Of a DNA stretch of 64,000 nt, positions 17,504 through 27,158 are shown piece after piece. The stretch comes from Streptomyces spongiicola (GTDB lineage: Bacteria; Actinomycetota; Actinomycetes; Streptomycetales; Streptomycetaceae), in assembly GCF_003122365.1 (NCBI RefSeq), contig NZ_CP029254.1:2305001-2369000 (forward strand), given 5' to 3'. Numbering within the stretch: the first letter of the stretch is position 1; each line of letters begins with the position of its first letter. The notes below the pieces were generated by a model that ran no database searches, was not told the origin of the DNA, and saw only the letters and a list, made by a program, of their open reading frames with translations. A program made the translations under genes and the position numbers.

Positions 17504-17666
17504 GCACGGCGGTACGGGGAAGCCGGACCGCGGGGCGCGGGGCGCCGGCCCCGGCCGCACGAGCGCGTGCCGCCGACCGGTCAACCCCCGGTTCCCCCGC
17601 ACGCTACGGTGGTGCGACGCGCGGCACGGGCGCGACCGACGCACGAGGTGGGGGCAGATCAGCACC

Positions 17667-20084
17667 ATGGCACAGGGCACGGTCCAGGTGACGCACACCG
17701 GCACATCGCGGTGGCGGCGCCGCACGGGTGAGTACGCCTCTCTCGCCGCGGCCCTGGAGGCGGCGGCCGACGGCGACGTCCTCACCGTCTCACCCGGCAC
17801 GTACCGGGAGAACCTCGTACTCCGGCGTGCCGTGACGCTCCGCGGGGCGGACGGCTCGGCCGGCTCGGTGCGGATCGCCCCCTCGGACGGGGTGCCGCTG
17901 ACCGTCCGCGCGTCGGCGACCGTGCAGGACCTGCACGTCGAGGGGCAGGACGCCACGGCGCCCGCGCTGCTCGTCGAGGACGGCACCCCCGAGCTGACCG
18001 ATCTGCGGATCGTGACGCGCTCGGCGGCGGGCATCGAGGTCCGCGGGGCGGCCCGCCCCACCGTGCGGCGCTGCACGGTGGACAATCCGGCCGGCGTCGG
18101 GATCGGTGTACTGGACGGCGCCGGAGGGGTGTTCGAGGACTGCGAGGTCGTCGCCGCCGGGCAGTCCGGGGTGTCGGTCCGCGGCGGCGCGCATCCGCGG
18201 CTGGAGCGCTGCCAGGTGCACCACGCCTCCGGCTCCGGGCTGAGCGTCACCGGGGAGAACAGCGCCCTGGAGGCGCTCGGTTGCGAGGTGTACGAGATCA
18301 AGGGCGCCGGTGTGCAGGTCACGGCCCGGGCGACGGCCCATCTGACGGACTCGCGGGTGCACCGCACCGCCTCCGACGGCATCACGCTCGACACGGACGC
18401 GGTGCTCACCCTCGCCGACTGCGACATCCACGACGTGCCGGAGAACGCCGTGGACCTGAGGTCGCGTTCGGTGCTCACGCTCACCCGCTCGACGGTGCGG
18501 CGGTTCGGCCGCAACGGCCTCTCGGTGTGGGACCCGGGGACGAGGGTGGACGCCAACCAGTGCGAGATCCACGACAGCACGGGCGACTACCCGGCCGTCT
18601 GGGTCAGCGACGGCGCGACCGCGGTGCTCGACTCCTGCCGGGTGCACGACGTCCCGGACGCCCTGTTCGTCCTGGACCGCGGCTCGCGTGCCGACGTGGT
18701 CGACAGCGATCTGACCCAGGTGCGGAACACGGCCGTGTCCGTCAGCGACGGGGCCACCGCCCAGCTCGACGACTGCCGCATCCGGGACGCCTCGACCGGC
18801 GCCTGGTTCCGCGACCACGGCAGCGGCGGCACACTCGGCAACTGCACCATCGACGGCGCGCAGACGGGCGTCATCGTCACCAAGGGCGCGGACCCCTCCA
18901 TCGAGCGGTGCACGGTGACCTCGCCGGCCGAGGCCGGCTTCTACGTCTCCGCCGAGGGCCGCGGCACCTTCCACGACTGCCGGGTCTCCGGCAGCGGCGG
19001 CTACGGCTTCCACATCATGGACGGCTGCCGTGCGACCCTGACCCGCTGCCGCACGGAGCGTTGCGCACGCGGCGGCTACGAGTACCCCGAGGACGGCACC
19101 GCCGTCGAGGACTGCTCCAGCGACGAGAGCGGTGTGCGTTCGGCGCCGCCCGCGACGGCTCCGGTGGTGGCCACCGCCACCCGGTCGCCCGGGCTGCTGT
19201 CCGTGATCCCCGGCCAGCGGACCGCCGAGCCCGAGCTTGCCGCCGCCCCCGCCCCCGCGGCCGCCCCCGCCGCCAGGACGTCGGACGCGGTCCTCGGTGA
19301 ACTGGACGCCCTGGTGGGCCTGGAGAGCGTCAAGCGCGAGGTCCGGACCCTCACCAACATGATCGAGGTGGGCCGGCGCCGGCAGGAGGCGGGCCTGAAG
19401 GCCGCTTCGGTCCGCCGCCATCTGGTCTTCACCGGCTCCCCGGGCACGGGCAAGACGACGGTGGCCCGGCTGTACGGAGAGATCCTGGCGTCCCTCAAGG
19501 TCCTGGAGCGGGGCCATCTGGTCGAGGTGTCCCGGGTCGACCTCGTCGGCGAGCACATCGGATCCACCGCGATCCGCACCCAGGAGGCCTTCGAACGGGC
19601 CCGCGGCGGCGTGCTGTTCATCGACGAGGCGTACGCGCTCTCGCCGGAGGACTCCGGCCGGGACTTCGGCCGGGAGGCCATCGACACGCTGGTGAAGCTG
19701 ATGGAGGACCACCGGGACGCCGTGGTCGTGATCGTCGCCGGGTACACCGCCGAGATGGAGCGGTTCCTCACGGTCAACCCCGGTGTCGCCTCGCGTTTCT
19801 CACGGACCATCACCTTCAGCGACTATCTGCCCGACGAACTGCTGCGGATCGTCCGGCAGCAGGCCGAGGAGCACGAGTACCGGCTGGCCGAGGGCACCGC
19901 CGAGGCGCTGGGGAAGTACTTCACGGCAATGCCGAAGGGCCCGGCGTTCGGCAACGGCCGGACCGCGCGCCAGACCTTCGAGTCGATGGTCGAGCGGCAC
20001 GCGGGCCGGGTGTCCGAACTCGCCGAGCCGAGCACCGACGACCTGTCGCTGCTCTACCCGGAGGACCTGCCCGAACTGCCCTGA
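17667..20084 (+). CDS. Right-handed beta-helix / CbbX-type AAA+ ATPase fusion
   Basis: An 805-residue two-part protein. Residues about 20-490 form a right-handed parallel beta-helix of pectate-lyase/CASH type, with many turns containing DCxI, RCxV and GxxV steps (GIEVRGAARPTVRRCTV, GVSVRGGAHPRLERCQV). A linker rich in Ala/Pro (about 515-540) leads to an AAA+ module of the CbbX/SpoVK family: Walker A GSPGTGKT at about 590-597, Walker B GGVLFIDEAYAL at about 645-656, an arginine-containing SRFSRTITF segment, and a C-terminal helical lid. CbbX-type ATPases remodel protein complexes; the beta-helix may be the target-binding or scaffold part. The gene ends with a 31-bp overlap with the convergent gene. 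Confidence 0.85.
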   Translation: MAQGTVQVTHTGTSRWRRRTGEYASLAAALEAAADGDVLTVSPGTYRENLVLRRAVTLRGADGSAGSVRIAPSDGVPLTVRASATVQDLHVEGQDATAPALLVEDGTPELTDLRIVTRSAAGIEVRGAARPTVRRCTVDNPAGVGIGVLDGAGGVFEDCEVVAAGQSGVSVRGGAHPRLERCQVHHASGSGLSVTGENSALEALGCEVYEIKGAGVQVTARATAHLTDSRVHRTASDGITLDTDAVLTLADCDIHDVPENAVDLRSRSVLTLTRSTVRRFGRNGLSVWDPGTRVDANQCEIHDSTGDYPAVWVSDGATAVLDSCRVHDVPDALFVLDRGSRADVVDSDLTQVRNTAVSVSDGATAQLDDCRIRDASTGAWFRDHGSGGTLGNCTIDGAQTGVIVTKGADPSIERCTVTSPAEAGFYVSAEGRGTFHDCRVSGSGGYGFHIMDGCRATLTRCRTERCARGGYEYPEDGTAVEDCSSDESGVRSAPPATAPVVATATRSPGLLSVIPGQRTAEPELAAAPAPAAAPAARTSDAVLGELDALVGLESVKREVRTLTNMIEVGRRRQEAGLKAASVRRHLVFTGSPGTGKTTVARLYGEILASLKVLERGHLVEVSRVDLVGEHIGSTAIRTQEAFERARGGVLFIDEAYALSPEDSGRDFGREAIDTLVKLMEDHRDAVVVIVAGYTAEMERFLTVNPGVASRFSRTITFSDYLPDELLRIVRQQAEEHEYRLAEGTAEALGKYFTAMPKGPAFGNGRTARQTFESMVERHAGRVSELAEPSTDDLSLLYPEDLPELP

Positions 20085-22810
20085 TACGGGACGCCGGCGT
20101 CGCGCCGGCGGGGCAGCGCGGGCGGCAGCCGCTCCAGGAGGGCCCGGCGTTCCTCGGCGAACGCCGGGTCGGCCTGGTAGCCGGAGTGCCCGAGGACGGG
20201 CTCCGGCAGGGGGTGGGCGTCCGTCCGCCCGTACACCACGGGGTCCCTGAGCGCTTCCCGGTCGACCGCGGGCCTGCCGTCCTCGGCCGGAAGCCGGACC
20301 GGCCCGCCTATCGGGTCGGTGTGCCGCCAGAGGTTGCGCCAGCAGTGCAGTTCCCGGTGCAGGCCGCGCAGCTGCTCGGCGCCGAAGTAGGCGGGGAACC
20401 AGCGGCCGTAGAGCCGCTCCAGCGGTGAACCGAAGGTGAGCAGGGCGACGCGCCGGCGGGTGGCCGCGGGCAGCTGCCAGACCGCGGCCGCGGCCAGCGC
20501 ACTGCCCTGCGAGTGGCCGGAGATCACGAGCCGTCCGCCGGTGGCGGAGGTCCAGGACGCCATCCGCCAGGTGAGGTCGGGGACGGCCCGCTCGGCGTAG
20601 CAGGGCGGTGCGAACGGGTGGGCGGCGCGGGGCCAGAAGGTGCCGACGTCCCAGAGGATGCCGATGGTGCGGCGGGCAGAGGCGTCCCGGTAGGCGCGCC
20701 GGCCCCAGGTGACGAAGAGGATGAAGCCCAGTCCGACCAGCCAGGAGCCGAGGGCCTGCGCGGCGTCGGCGGCGGCCGCGACGAGCGGATGGGCCCCGTC
20801 GAACGCCTCGCCGGGCACCTCCGCGCTGATCCACGCCCCGGCGACCGCGCCCGCGCCGAGCAGCAGCGTCGCGAGGCACAGGATCGCGATGACGGCCGGC
20901 GCGGCGTCGGTGAGACCCGCGCGGGCGCGGATGGCCGCGATCCGGCGGGTGCGCACCGGGTCGGGTCGCTCGTCCGGGTAGTCCCGCTCGACCCGGTCGC
21001 CGAGGGCGCGCGCGGTCCGCCGGGTCCGGATGCCGAGGACGCAGAGCGGCACCAGGAGCAGGAGCAGCAGCACCGGGATGACCGACGCCTGCCAGCTGAG
21101 CAGTACCGGCGGACCGGGGATCGCGCCTCCTCCCTCCCCCGGGGTGCCCGACCCGTCGAGCCAGTCGGCGACCCGCTGGGCGAGACCTCCCGTCATCACG
21201 CCCCCGAGCGCGCAGGCGAGCAGAGCGACCCCGGGGCCGCCCAGACCGCGCATCGCGGTGCGGCCGTGCCGGACGCGGAGGTGCAGCACACCCGCGGCGA
21301 CGGCGAGCGCGACGACGAGGCCCCCCTGGGCGACGGCGATGACGCGGAAGGCGACATCACCGGGGAGCGTGCCCTCGGAGGCCCAGCCGGGACGCGACCA
21401 TGACGCGTACACCACCGCCACGGCGAGCAGGACGAGCGAGACGCCGGGCAGCCGGCTGACGACGGCCCGGTCGATCCGGTTGTCGAGAACCTCCTCGCTG
21501 CGGCCGCGGCGGAGCACGACTGCGACGACGAGGACGCCGACCACGACCAGTACCCCTTCGAGGAGCCACCCGGCGATCTCCAGCGCACGGACGCCGGCGC
21601 TCCGGTCGTGGCGCGCCGCGGCACCTGCCACGGCGGCCGCGATGACCAGGAACCCCGCGGCGGTGTGCGCGGCGCGCAGCCGGGCGACCAGCCTGCGGCC
21701 GTACCAGAAGCCGGGCCGTCCGAGCGCGGGCCGGACGGTGTCCCGGGCCGGGGCAGCGGCGCCGCGCTCGCCGTCCCCGGTGGCGAGGGGCGCGGCGGTG
21801 GCCGCCGGGACCCGGCGGTTTCCGGTGGCGGGGGACTCCGCGCGGTTCTCCGTGCCCTGGCCGTTCTCCCGGGGCCCGGAAGACGCGGACGACGCGGGGG
21901 GCACGGACGTCGCGGGGGGCTCGGAGGGCATGGAAGTCACGGGGGCCGAAGGGGCCGCGGGGTTACGGGGGTTGCGCGGGTTGCGCGGGTTGCGCGGGTT
22001 GCGCGGGTTGCGCGGGTTGCGGGCAGCCTCCCGGTTCCCGGCCACCCCTCCATCCCCGGCCGCCCTTCCGTTCCCGGCTGCCTCGCGCTCGCGGTTCCCG
22101 GGGACCTCGCCCCCGCCGGAGCCGGCGCCCGGCCCCGCGGGCACGATGGCGGTGTCCGGCGGACGCTGGGCCTCGTAGGCGCTCCAGGTCCGGTTGGACA
22201 GGTACCAGAGCAGTCCCACCAACGCGGCCGGCACCAGTGCGGCGAGGGAGAGCCGGCGGCCGGGCTGCGACCACCAGCCGTCGTTCGCGGCGGAGAGGAA
22301 GCCGATCCAGGAGCTGCCCTGGGAGCAGCGGGCGGACCCCGCGCACTGCCAGGCCGTCAGATCGAGGGCGACCTCGCAGGCCGCCGCGGTGAACAGCACC
22401 GTCAGGCTCAGGGCGAGCAGCCGGACGAGCGTCCCGTACAGCCGCGAGGTCCTGTCCCCGCCCGTGGTGGCGGGCCGCATCCAGTGGGCCAGGTTGACGA
22501 CCATGAACGGCAGCAGGAGCAGCCAAAGCGCCCTGGCCCCGTCGCCCGAGGTGAGGTTGGACCAGCAGTACGCCTCGCGGACGGGCCACTCGCGGACGGG
22601 CCACTCGCGACCGTGCAGGCGGTCGGGGCGGAGGTCGGCTCCGGCGTCCTGGGCCCGCCGGTAGACGGCGGCGGTCGCATCGCCGGTCACCCGCACCGTA
22701 CGCGGATCGCCGAGCATGCCCTGCGGGGTGGCTCCGCCGACGCCGTGGACCAGCAGCTCAAGGGCCGGCCCGCCGGGCTGCGGGACGGGGCCCGATGTGT
22801 CAGGGGACAC
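20054..22810 (-). CDS. Large membrane protein with alpha/beta-hydrolase (lipase-type) motif
   Basis: A 918-residue protein. It starts with a soluble segment (LELLVHGVGGATPQGMLGDP, an HG motif typical of hydrolases), continues through about ten hydrophobic helices, and returns to a soluble C-terminal region holding the nucleophile elbow GHSQGSALAAAA around residue 765. A disordered insert (about 230-360) is rich in Asn/Pro/Arg/Gly/Glu and contains NPR repeats. The split hydrolase signature around a membrane core suggests a membrane-embedded lipase or esterase; no substrate can be named. The start is GTG 22810. Its last 31 bp overlap the convergent beta-helix/AAA+ gene, so the two mRNAs are antisense at their 3' ends. 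Confidence 0.75.
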   Translation of the reverse strand: MSPDTSGPVPQPGGPALELLVHGVGGATPQGMLGDPRTVRVTGDATAAVYRRAQDAGADLRPDRLHGREWPVREWPVREAYCWSNLTSGDGARALWLLLLPFMVVNLAHWMRPATTGGDRTSRLYGTLVRLLALSLTVLFTAAACEVALDLTAWQCAGSARCSQGSSWIGFLSAANDGWWSQPGRRLSLAALVPAALVGLLWYLSNRTWSAYEAQRPPDTAIVPAGPGAGSGGGEVPGNREREAAGNGRAAGDGGVAGNREAARNPRNPRNPRNPRNPRNPRNPAAPSAPVTSMPSEPPATSVPPASSASSGPRENGQGTENRAESPATGNRRVPAATAAPLATGDGERGAAAPARDTVRPALGRPGFWYGRRLVARLRAAHTAAGFLVIAAAVAGAAARHDRSAGVRALEIAGWLLEGVLVVVGVLVVAVVLRRGRSEEVLDNRIDRAVVSRLPGVSLVLLAVAVVYASWSRPGWASEGTLPGDVAFRVIAVAQGGLVVALAVAAGVLHLRVRHGRTAMRGLGGPGVALLACALGGVMTGGLAQRVADWLDGSGTPGEGGGAIPGPPVLLSWQASVIPVLLLLLLVPLCVLGIRTRRTARALGDRVERDYPDERPDPVRTRRIAAIRARAGLTDAAPAVIAILCLATLLLGAGAVAGAWISAEVPGEAFDGAHPLVAAAADAAQALGSWLVGLGFILFVTWGRRAYRDASARRTIGILWDVGTFWPRAAHPFAPPCYAERAVPDLTWRMASWTSATGGRLVISGHSQGSALAAAAVWQLPAATRRRVALLTFGSPLERLYGRWFPAYFGAEQLRGLHRELHCWRNLWRHTDPIGGPVRLPAEDGRPAVDREALRDPVVYGRTDAHPLPEPVLGHSGYQADPAFAEERRALLERLPPALPRRRDAGVPYQGSSGRSSG
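21962..22024. repeat. 9-bp tandem repeat encoding Asn-Pro-Arg units
   Basis: Five perfect GTTGCGCGG units (21971-22015), with degenerate units on both sides, lie inside the lipase-type membrane protein gene and encode repeated NPR triplets on the minus strand. The repeat keeps the frame, so length polymorphism between strains is likely. Confidence 0.85.
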
Positions 22811-23010
22811 TTGTGCGGCTCGCTTTCTGCCGGCGGGATTCGAGGCGGTTGGGGGCTCCCCGGTGCCCGGAATCCCGGACCGCGGCGCGCGGCCGCGCGC
22901 CCCTGTACGTAATCTCCCCTCCGCCGGGGCGCGCCCACCGTGGCAGGATGAGAAACCTCGGTGAACAGCGGTGGCATCTCGACGGCACGACGGAAGGACC
23001 GACCCCAGCG

Positions 23011-23859
23011 GTGAGCGACAATCAGAACCTCCTCGCGGAACAGCGGCGCGCCCTGATCGTCGACGAGGTGCGGCGGCGCGGCGGCGTGCGCGTCAATGAA
23101 CTCACCCGCCGGCTGAACGTCTCCGACATGACCGTCCGCCGCGACCTCGACGCCCTCGCCCGGCAGGGCGTGCTGGAGAAGGTGCACGGGGGTGCCGTGC
23201 CGGTCACCGAGGCGAGCACCTACGAACCCGGTTTCGAGGCCAAGTCGTCGCTTGAGCCCGGCGCCAAGGAGGACATCGCCCGGGCGGCGGCGGCGATGGT
23301 CGTCCCGGGCAGCGCCATCGCGCTGTCGGGCGGCACGACCACGTACGCGCTCGCCCACCGGCTCGTCGACGTCGCCGACCTGACGGTGGTGACCAACTCG
23401 GTGCGGGTGGCCGACGTGTTCCACACGGCGCAGCGGCCGGGTGGGGCGGCGGAGGTGCGTCCGGGCGCCGGCGCCACGGTGGTTCTCACGGGAGGCGTAC
23501 GCACTCCGTCGGACTCGCTGGTGGGCCCGGTCGCCGACCAGGCGATCCGCTCCCTCCACTTCGACCTGCTGTTCCTGGGGGTCCACGGCATCTCCGTGGA
23601 GGCGGGGCTCTCGGCTCCCAGTCTGGCGGAGGCCGAGACCAATCGGCGGCTGGTCCGCTCGGCCCGCCGGGTCGTGGTCGTGGCGGACCACACCAAGTGG
23701 GGCACGGTCGGGCTCAGTTCGTTCGCCCGGCTGGACGAGGTGGACACCCTGGTGACGGACGCCGGACTGCCCGAGGGGGCGCGCGAGGCGATCACCGAGT
23801 ACCTGCCGAACCTCGTGGTCGCCGGTGAGCCGGCGGAACGCCCGGAGGCGCCCGAATGA
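23011..23859 (+). CDS. DeoR/GlpR family transcriptional regulator
   Basis: A 282-residue regulator with an N-terminal DeoR winged helix (LLAEQRRALIVDEVRRRGGV, then RLNVSDMTVRRDLDALARQG and EKVHGGAV) and a C-terminal sugar-phosphate sensor domain (ISCOT fold; ALSGGTTTYALAHRL, TNSVRVADVF, LLFLGVHGIS, VVVVADHTKWG). Such proteins repress sugar or nucleoside catabolic genes and respond to phosphorylated intermediates. I choose GTG 23011; an in-frame ATG at 22948 would add 21 residues that look non-conserved. It overlaps the SRPBCC gene by 4 bp (ATGA), so the two are translationally coupled. No sugar kinase or transporter is next to it. Confidence 0.85.
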   Translation: MSDNQNLLAEQRRALIVDEVRRRGGVRVNELTRRLNVSDMTVRRDLDALARQGVLEKVHGGAVPVTEASTYEPGFEAKSSLEPGAKEDIARAAAAMVVPGSAIALSGGTTTYALAHRLVDVADLTVVTNSVRVADVFHTAQRPGGAAEVRPGAGATVVLTGGVRTPSDSLVGPVADQAIRSLHFDLLFLGVHGISVEAGLSAPSLAEAETNRRLVRSARRVVVVADHTKWGTVGLSSFARLDEVDTLVTDAGLPEGAREAITEYLPNLVVAGEPAERPEAPE

Positions 23860-24311
23860 CCGTGTTCCGCATCGTGCGTACGACACCGCTGCCGGTCGCC
23901 GAGGCATGGCGCCGGCTCACCGACTGGCCGGCGCACGCAGCGCAGGTGCCGCTGACCCGGATCTCCGTGGTGACGGAGGGGCCGAGCGCCGAAGGCACCC
24001 TGTTCGTCGCCCGGACGGGGATCGGCCCTGCCCGTTTCGACGATCCGATGGAGATCGTGCGCTGGGAGCCGCCGGAGGGCGGGCGTACCGGGTACTGCCG
24101 GCTGGAGAAGCGCGGCCGGGTCGTGCTGGGCTGGGCGGAGATCGTGGTGCGGGAGTCCCCGGGCGGGGCGGAGGTGACCTGGACGGAGGAACTGCGGGTG
24201 CGGGGACTTCCCGGCGCGGCAGGACCGGTACTGGCGCGGGCCGGAAGCCGCGTCTTCGGCCGCGTGGTGGACGCTCTGCTCAGCGGCGATCCGCGGCCGC
24301 CCGGGCGGTGA
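23856..24311 (+). CDS. SRPBCC (START-like) family protein
   Basis: A 151-residue SRPBCC protein. It begins FRIVRTTPLPVAEAWRRLTD with the family's VWRRLTDWP-type helix, then beta strands TEGTLFVART, MEIVRWEPPE and VTWTEELRV and a C-terminal helix. The fold is a hydrophobic ligand-binding cavity used in lipid transfer, cyclases and stress proteins; the ligand is unknown. It is coupled to the DeoR regulator gene by a 4-bp ATGA overlap. Confidence 0.8.
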   Translation: MTVFRIVRTTPLPVAEAWRRLTDWPAHAAQVPLTRISVVTEGPSAEGTLFVARTGIGPARFDDPMEIVRWEPPEGGRTGYCRLEKRGRVVLGWAEIVVRESPGGAEVTWTEELRVRGLPGAAGPVLARAGSRVFGRVVDALLSGDPRPPGR

Positions 24312-24627
24312 CCGTCCGGCGGACGGCAGCCGCCGTCCCGCACGCCCCTGTGCGGGCGCCTGTCCGCCCGCTCTCCCCTTCCCTGGGCACGGGGCACAGG
24401 ACACAGGACAGGGCCGGGCCCTGACCCTGCGTCGTGCTCTCCTGCCGCTTCCGCCGATTCCGCCGCTTCCGCATCCACGGCTCCGCCTCCTGCCACGGCC
24501 CGCACGCAGGCCGACCCGCTCCCCCAACGGCTCCACGGCCCGCACGCAGGCCGACCCGCTCCCCCAACGACTCAACGGCTCCACTCCCCCGTCCGCCCCG
24601 CTCCGACTCTTCCCGGAGGTACGGTTC
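24312..24627. repeat. Intergenic with 37-bp direct repeat
   Basis: A 37-bp sequence occurs twice without change, at 24493-24529 and 24533-24569 (offset 40 bp). The rest of this 316-bp gap shows no gene; it is C-rich on the plus strand. Confidence 0.85.
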
Positions 24628-25107
24628 ATGGCTCACCGACTCAGGCCCGTGGAGCCGGACTTCGCCGAGTCCGCACCGGTCCGTCTCGTGTTCACGGCGG
24701 AGGTGCGGGCCGATCCCGCGGCCGTGTACCGCGCCCTCGCGGAGGACGTCGAGGGCTGGCCGGGCTGGTTCACGGCCGTCACGTCCGCGCGGCCGACCCG
24801 GGACGGCGGGGGCCGGGAGGTCCGGCTGCGCGGCGGCGCCCGCTTCCAGGAGACGATCGTGAGCGCCCGGCCCCGGGAGCGCTACGCCTACCGCGTCGAC
24901 GAGACCAACGCCCCGGGCGTACGGGCGATGCTCGAGGAGTGGCGGCTGTCGCCCGCGGGCTCCGGGACCCGGGTGAGGTGGACGATGGCGGTCGACGGCG
25001 CCGCTCCGGTGCGCCTCCTGATGGGGTTCGCGAAGCCGGCCGTGGGCCGGGCCTTCCGCGACGCGGTACGCCGTCTGGACCGTCGGCTCGGTTCACCGGC
25101 GACATAG
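24628..25107 (+). CDS. SRPBCC family protein
   Basis: A 159-residue polyketide-cyclase-like SRPBCC protein: VRLVFTAEVRADPAAVYRALAEDVEGWPGWFTAV, here quoted only in part, is the classic first strand and helix. Further strands are EVRLRGGARFQETIV and VRWTMAVDGAAPVRLL, and a long C-terminal helix ends RRLDRRLG. It is the second SRPBCC gene within 800 bp but is not a close copy of the first. The function is unknown. A 50-bp palindrome follows the stop. Confidence 0.8.
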   Translation: MAHRLRPVEPDFAESAPVRLVFTAEVRADPAAVYRALAEDVEGWPGWFTAVTSARPTRDGGGREVRLRGGARFQETIVSARPRERYAYRVDETNAPGVRAMLEEWRLSPAGSGTRVRWTMAVDGAAPVRLLMGFAKPAVGRAFRDAVRRLDRRLGSPAT

Positions 25108-25142
25108 CGACTGCGCGGGCGGACGCGTCGAGCGACCGCGCC

Positions 25143-25192
25143 CCGATCGCGGGTCCGCTTCCCCGGGCCCGGGGAAGCGGACCCGCGATCGG
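25143..25192. terminator. Perfect 50-bp palindrome, bidirectional terminator
   Basis: Positions 25143-25167 are the exact reverse complement of 25168-25192. It lies 36 bp after the SRPBCC stop and 124 bp before the stop of the convergent PLP-enzyme gene. Confidence 0.8.
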
Positions 25193-25260
25193 AGCCCGCC
25201 GGCACCCCAGCGGGCCCGGAGGCCCCGGCCGGCCCCTCGTCCGCCGCAGCCCGCGGGGAC

Positions 25261-25330
25261 CGCGATCAGCCGGGATCAGCCGGGATCAGCCGGGATCAGC
25301 CGGGATCAGCCGGGATCAGCCGGGCCAGCC
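25261..25330. repeat. CGGGATCAGC decamer array across a stop codon
   Basis: Five perfect CGGGATCAGC units (25271-25320), flanked by one near-unit on each side, overlap the end of the Cds1-like gene. Read on the minus strand every unit contains TGA, giving a series of stop codons spaced every 10 bp (all three frames) after the gene. Confidence 0.9.
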
Positions 25331-26431
25331 TCCGGTACGCAGGAACTGCTCGATGGCGGCGGTGTACGGGGCGATGTCGAGGCCCTGCTCCGCCAGCCAG
25401 TCGTCGGAGTAGTACTTGTCCAGGTAGCGGTCGCCCGGATCGCAGATCAGGGTCACGACGCTCCCCTGCTCCCGCGCTGCCACCATCTCGGCGACGATCT
25501 TCAGCGCGCTCCACAGCCCCGTGCCGGTGGAACCGCCCGCCTTGCGGCCGATGGCCTTCTCCAGGGCCCGTACGGCCGCGACACTCGCCGCGTCCGGCAC
25601 CTTCATCATCCGGTCGATGGCTCCGGGCACGAAACTCGGCTCCATCCGGGGCCGCCCGATGCCCTCGATGCGGGAGCCGCAGTCGCTGGTGGCCAGCGCG
25701 TCGCCCCGGGTCCAGCCGTCGAAGAAGCAGGAGTTCTCCGGGTCCGGGACACAGACCCTGGTGTCGTGCTGCATGTAGTGGACGTAGCGGGCGATGGTCG
25801 CCGAGGTACCGCCCGTACCGGCGGTGGCCACGATCCACGCGGGCTCGGGGTAGCGCTCCAACCTCAGCTGCTGGTAGATCGATTCGGCGATGTTGTTGTT
25901 GCCGCGCCAGTCGGTGGCCCGCTCGGCGTAGGTGAACTGGTCCATGTAGTGCCCGCCGGTCCGAACGGCGAGCGTCGCCGACTCCTCGTACATCTTCCGC
26001 GGGTCCTCCACGAAGTGGCACTGGCCACCGTGGAATTCGATGAGGCGGCACTTCTCCCGGCTGGTCGTGCGGGGCATCACGGCGATGAAGGGCACCCCGA
26101 TGAGCTTGGCGAAGTAGGCCTCGGAGACGGCGGTCGAACCGCTGGAGGCCTCGATGACCGGCCTGCCCGGCCGGATCCAGCCGTTGCACAGCCCGTACAG
26201 GAACAGCGATCGCGCCAGCCGGTGCTTGAGGCTGCCGGTCGGGTGGGTGGACTCGTCCTTGAGGTAGAGGTCGATGCCCCATCTCTCGGGCAGTGGGAAG
26301 CGCAGCAGATGGGTGTCGGCCGAGCGGTTGGCATCGGCCTGGACCTTCCGTACGGCTTCTTTGAGCCATGCCCGGTACTCGGGGTCGCTGCGGTCCACAT
26401 CGACGGTGGCCATCGCCTCGTAGGTGGTCAT
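25316..26431 (-). CDS. PLP-dependent cysteine synthase family protein (Cds1-like)
   Basis: A 371-residue fold-type II PLP enzyme. K69 in [10 protein letters not shown] is the likely Schiff-base lysine; SSGSTAVS (about 96-103) is the substrate loop and [10 protein letters not shown] the phosphate-binding loop. The sequence most resembles the Cds1 type of actinobacterial L-cysteine desulfhydrase / cysteine synthase-like enzymes rather than CysK or Cys[14 protein letters not shown] and [19 protein letters not shown] are characteristic. Cds1 releases sulfide, pyruvate and ammonia from cysteine. ATG 26431. The stop lies inside the decamer array. The gene is divergent from a small gene of unknown function. 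Confidence 0.8.
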   Translation of the reverse strand: MTTYEAMATVDVDRSDPEYRAWLKEAVRKVQADANRSADTHLLRFPLPERWGIDLYLKDESTHPTGSLKHRLARSLFLYGLCNGWIRPGRPVIEASSGSTAVSEAYFAKLIGVPFIAVMPRTTSREKCRLIEFHGGQCHFVEDPRKMYEESATLAVRTGGHYMDQFTYAERATDWRGNNNIAESIYQQLRLERYPEPAWIVATAGTGGTSATIARYVHYMQHDTRVCVPDPENSCFFDGWTRGDALATSDCGSRIEGIGRPRMEPSFVPGAIDRMMKVPDAASVAAVRALEKAIGRKAGGSTGTGLWSALKIVAEMVAAREQGSVVTLICDPGDRYLDKYYSDDWLAEQGLDIAPYTAAIEQFLRTGGWPG

Positions 26432-26612
26432 GCGCCCCGCTCCTTACTTTCCAGCCGGCACTTCCCATAGTCCACAATAGGTCCCTCACCTGCACAAACG
26501 TTGACTTGGGGGTGCTATAGGGGTTGCCTTTGGATGCGGCGGGGAAGCGCTCTGGTGCCCGTGCGGATGGCTGTGCAGACTGAGGTGCAGGAACGGCGCG
26601 AAGGGGGCGTCC

Positions 26613-26960
26613 ATGTCGGAGGCGGATTTCACGGCACCCGTGCGGGACCCGGAGTTCAGCGCCACGGGCGTGCGGATCGAGCGATGGCCCCGCTCGCTCA
26701 CGACGGCCGGGCAGGTCCTGGTCGAGGGCGGCACACTGGCCCTGCTGACCAGCTACGGACGGGTCATCGACAGCGCACCGGTGCGGGCGGTCCGGGTCGG
26801 CAGGCCCTGGTTCACGGGGGGCGCCGACAGGGCCGTCGCCACGGTCAACGGCATTCGCTACCGGCTGACGCTGAGCGGCTCCGGCGGGGGACGCGAGGGC
26901 AGGGCGCTGACGGGCCGCCTCCTGGAGGTGCTCCGCAAGGCCGGCGGCGGTTCCGGCTGA
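26613..26960 (+). CDS. Conserved hypothetical protein, 115 aa
   Basis: A 115-residue soluble protein with a simple beta-rich pattern (FSATGVRIERWPRSL, VLVEGGTLALLTSYGRVIDS, PWFTGGADRAVATVNGIRYR) and a short C-terminal helix. I do not recognise a characterised family. The start ATG 26613 has a GAAGGGGG-type ribosome binding site. It stands alone between the PLP enzyme and the ATPase. Confidence 0.6.
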   Translation: MSEADFTAPVRDPEFSATGVRIERWPRSLTTAGQVLVEGGTLALLTSYGRVIDSAPVRAVRVGRPWFTGGADRAVATVNGIRYRLTLSGSGGGREGRALTGRLLEVLRKAGGGSG

Positions 26961-27158
26961 TCTGCCGCACCATCCCACCCGCGCCGTGTGTGCGCGGAGT
27001 TGCGCATGTGTCACACCGGGTTCACTCTTGACTCATCACTCAGGGTTCACCGGCGGTGACACTGTGACCCAGCTCCGCCGGCGCAGACAGCAGTCGGCAG
27101 CCAACTGCTGGATCCGATCCTTCGTCTTCTTCCGGACCTATTTCGGGGAGTCGCAGCC

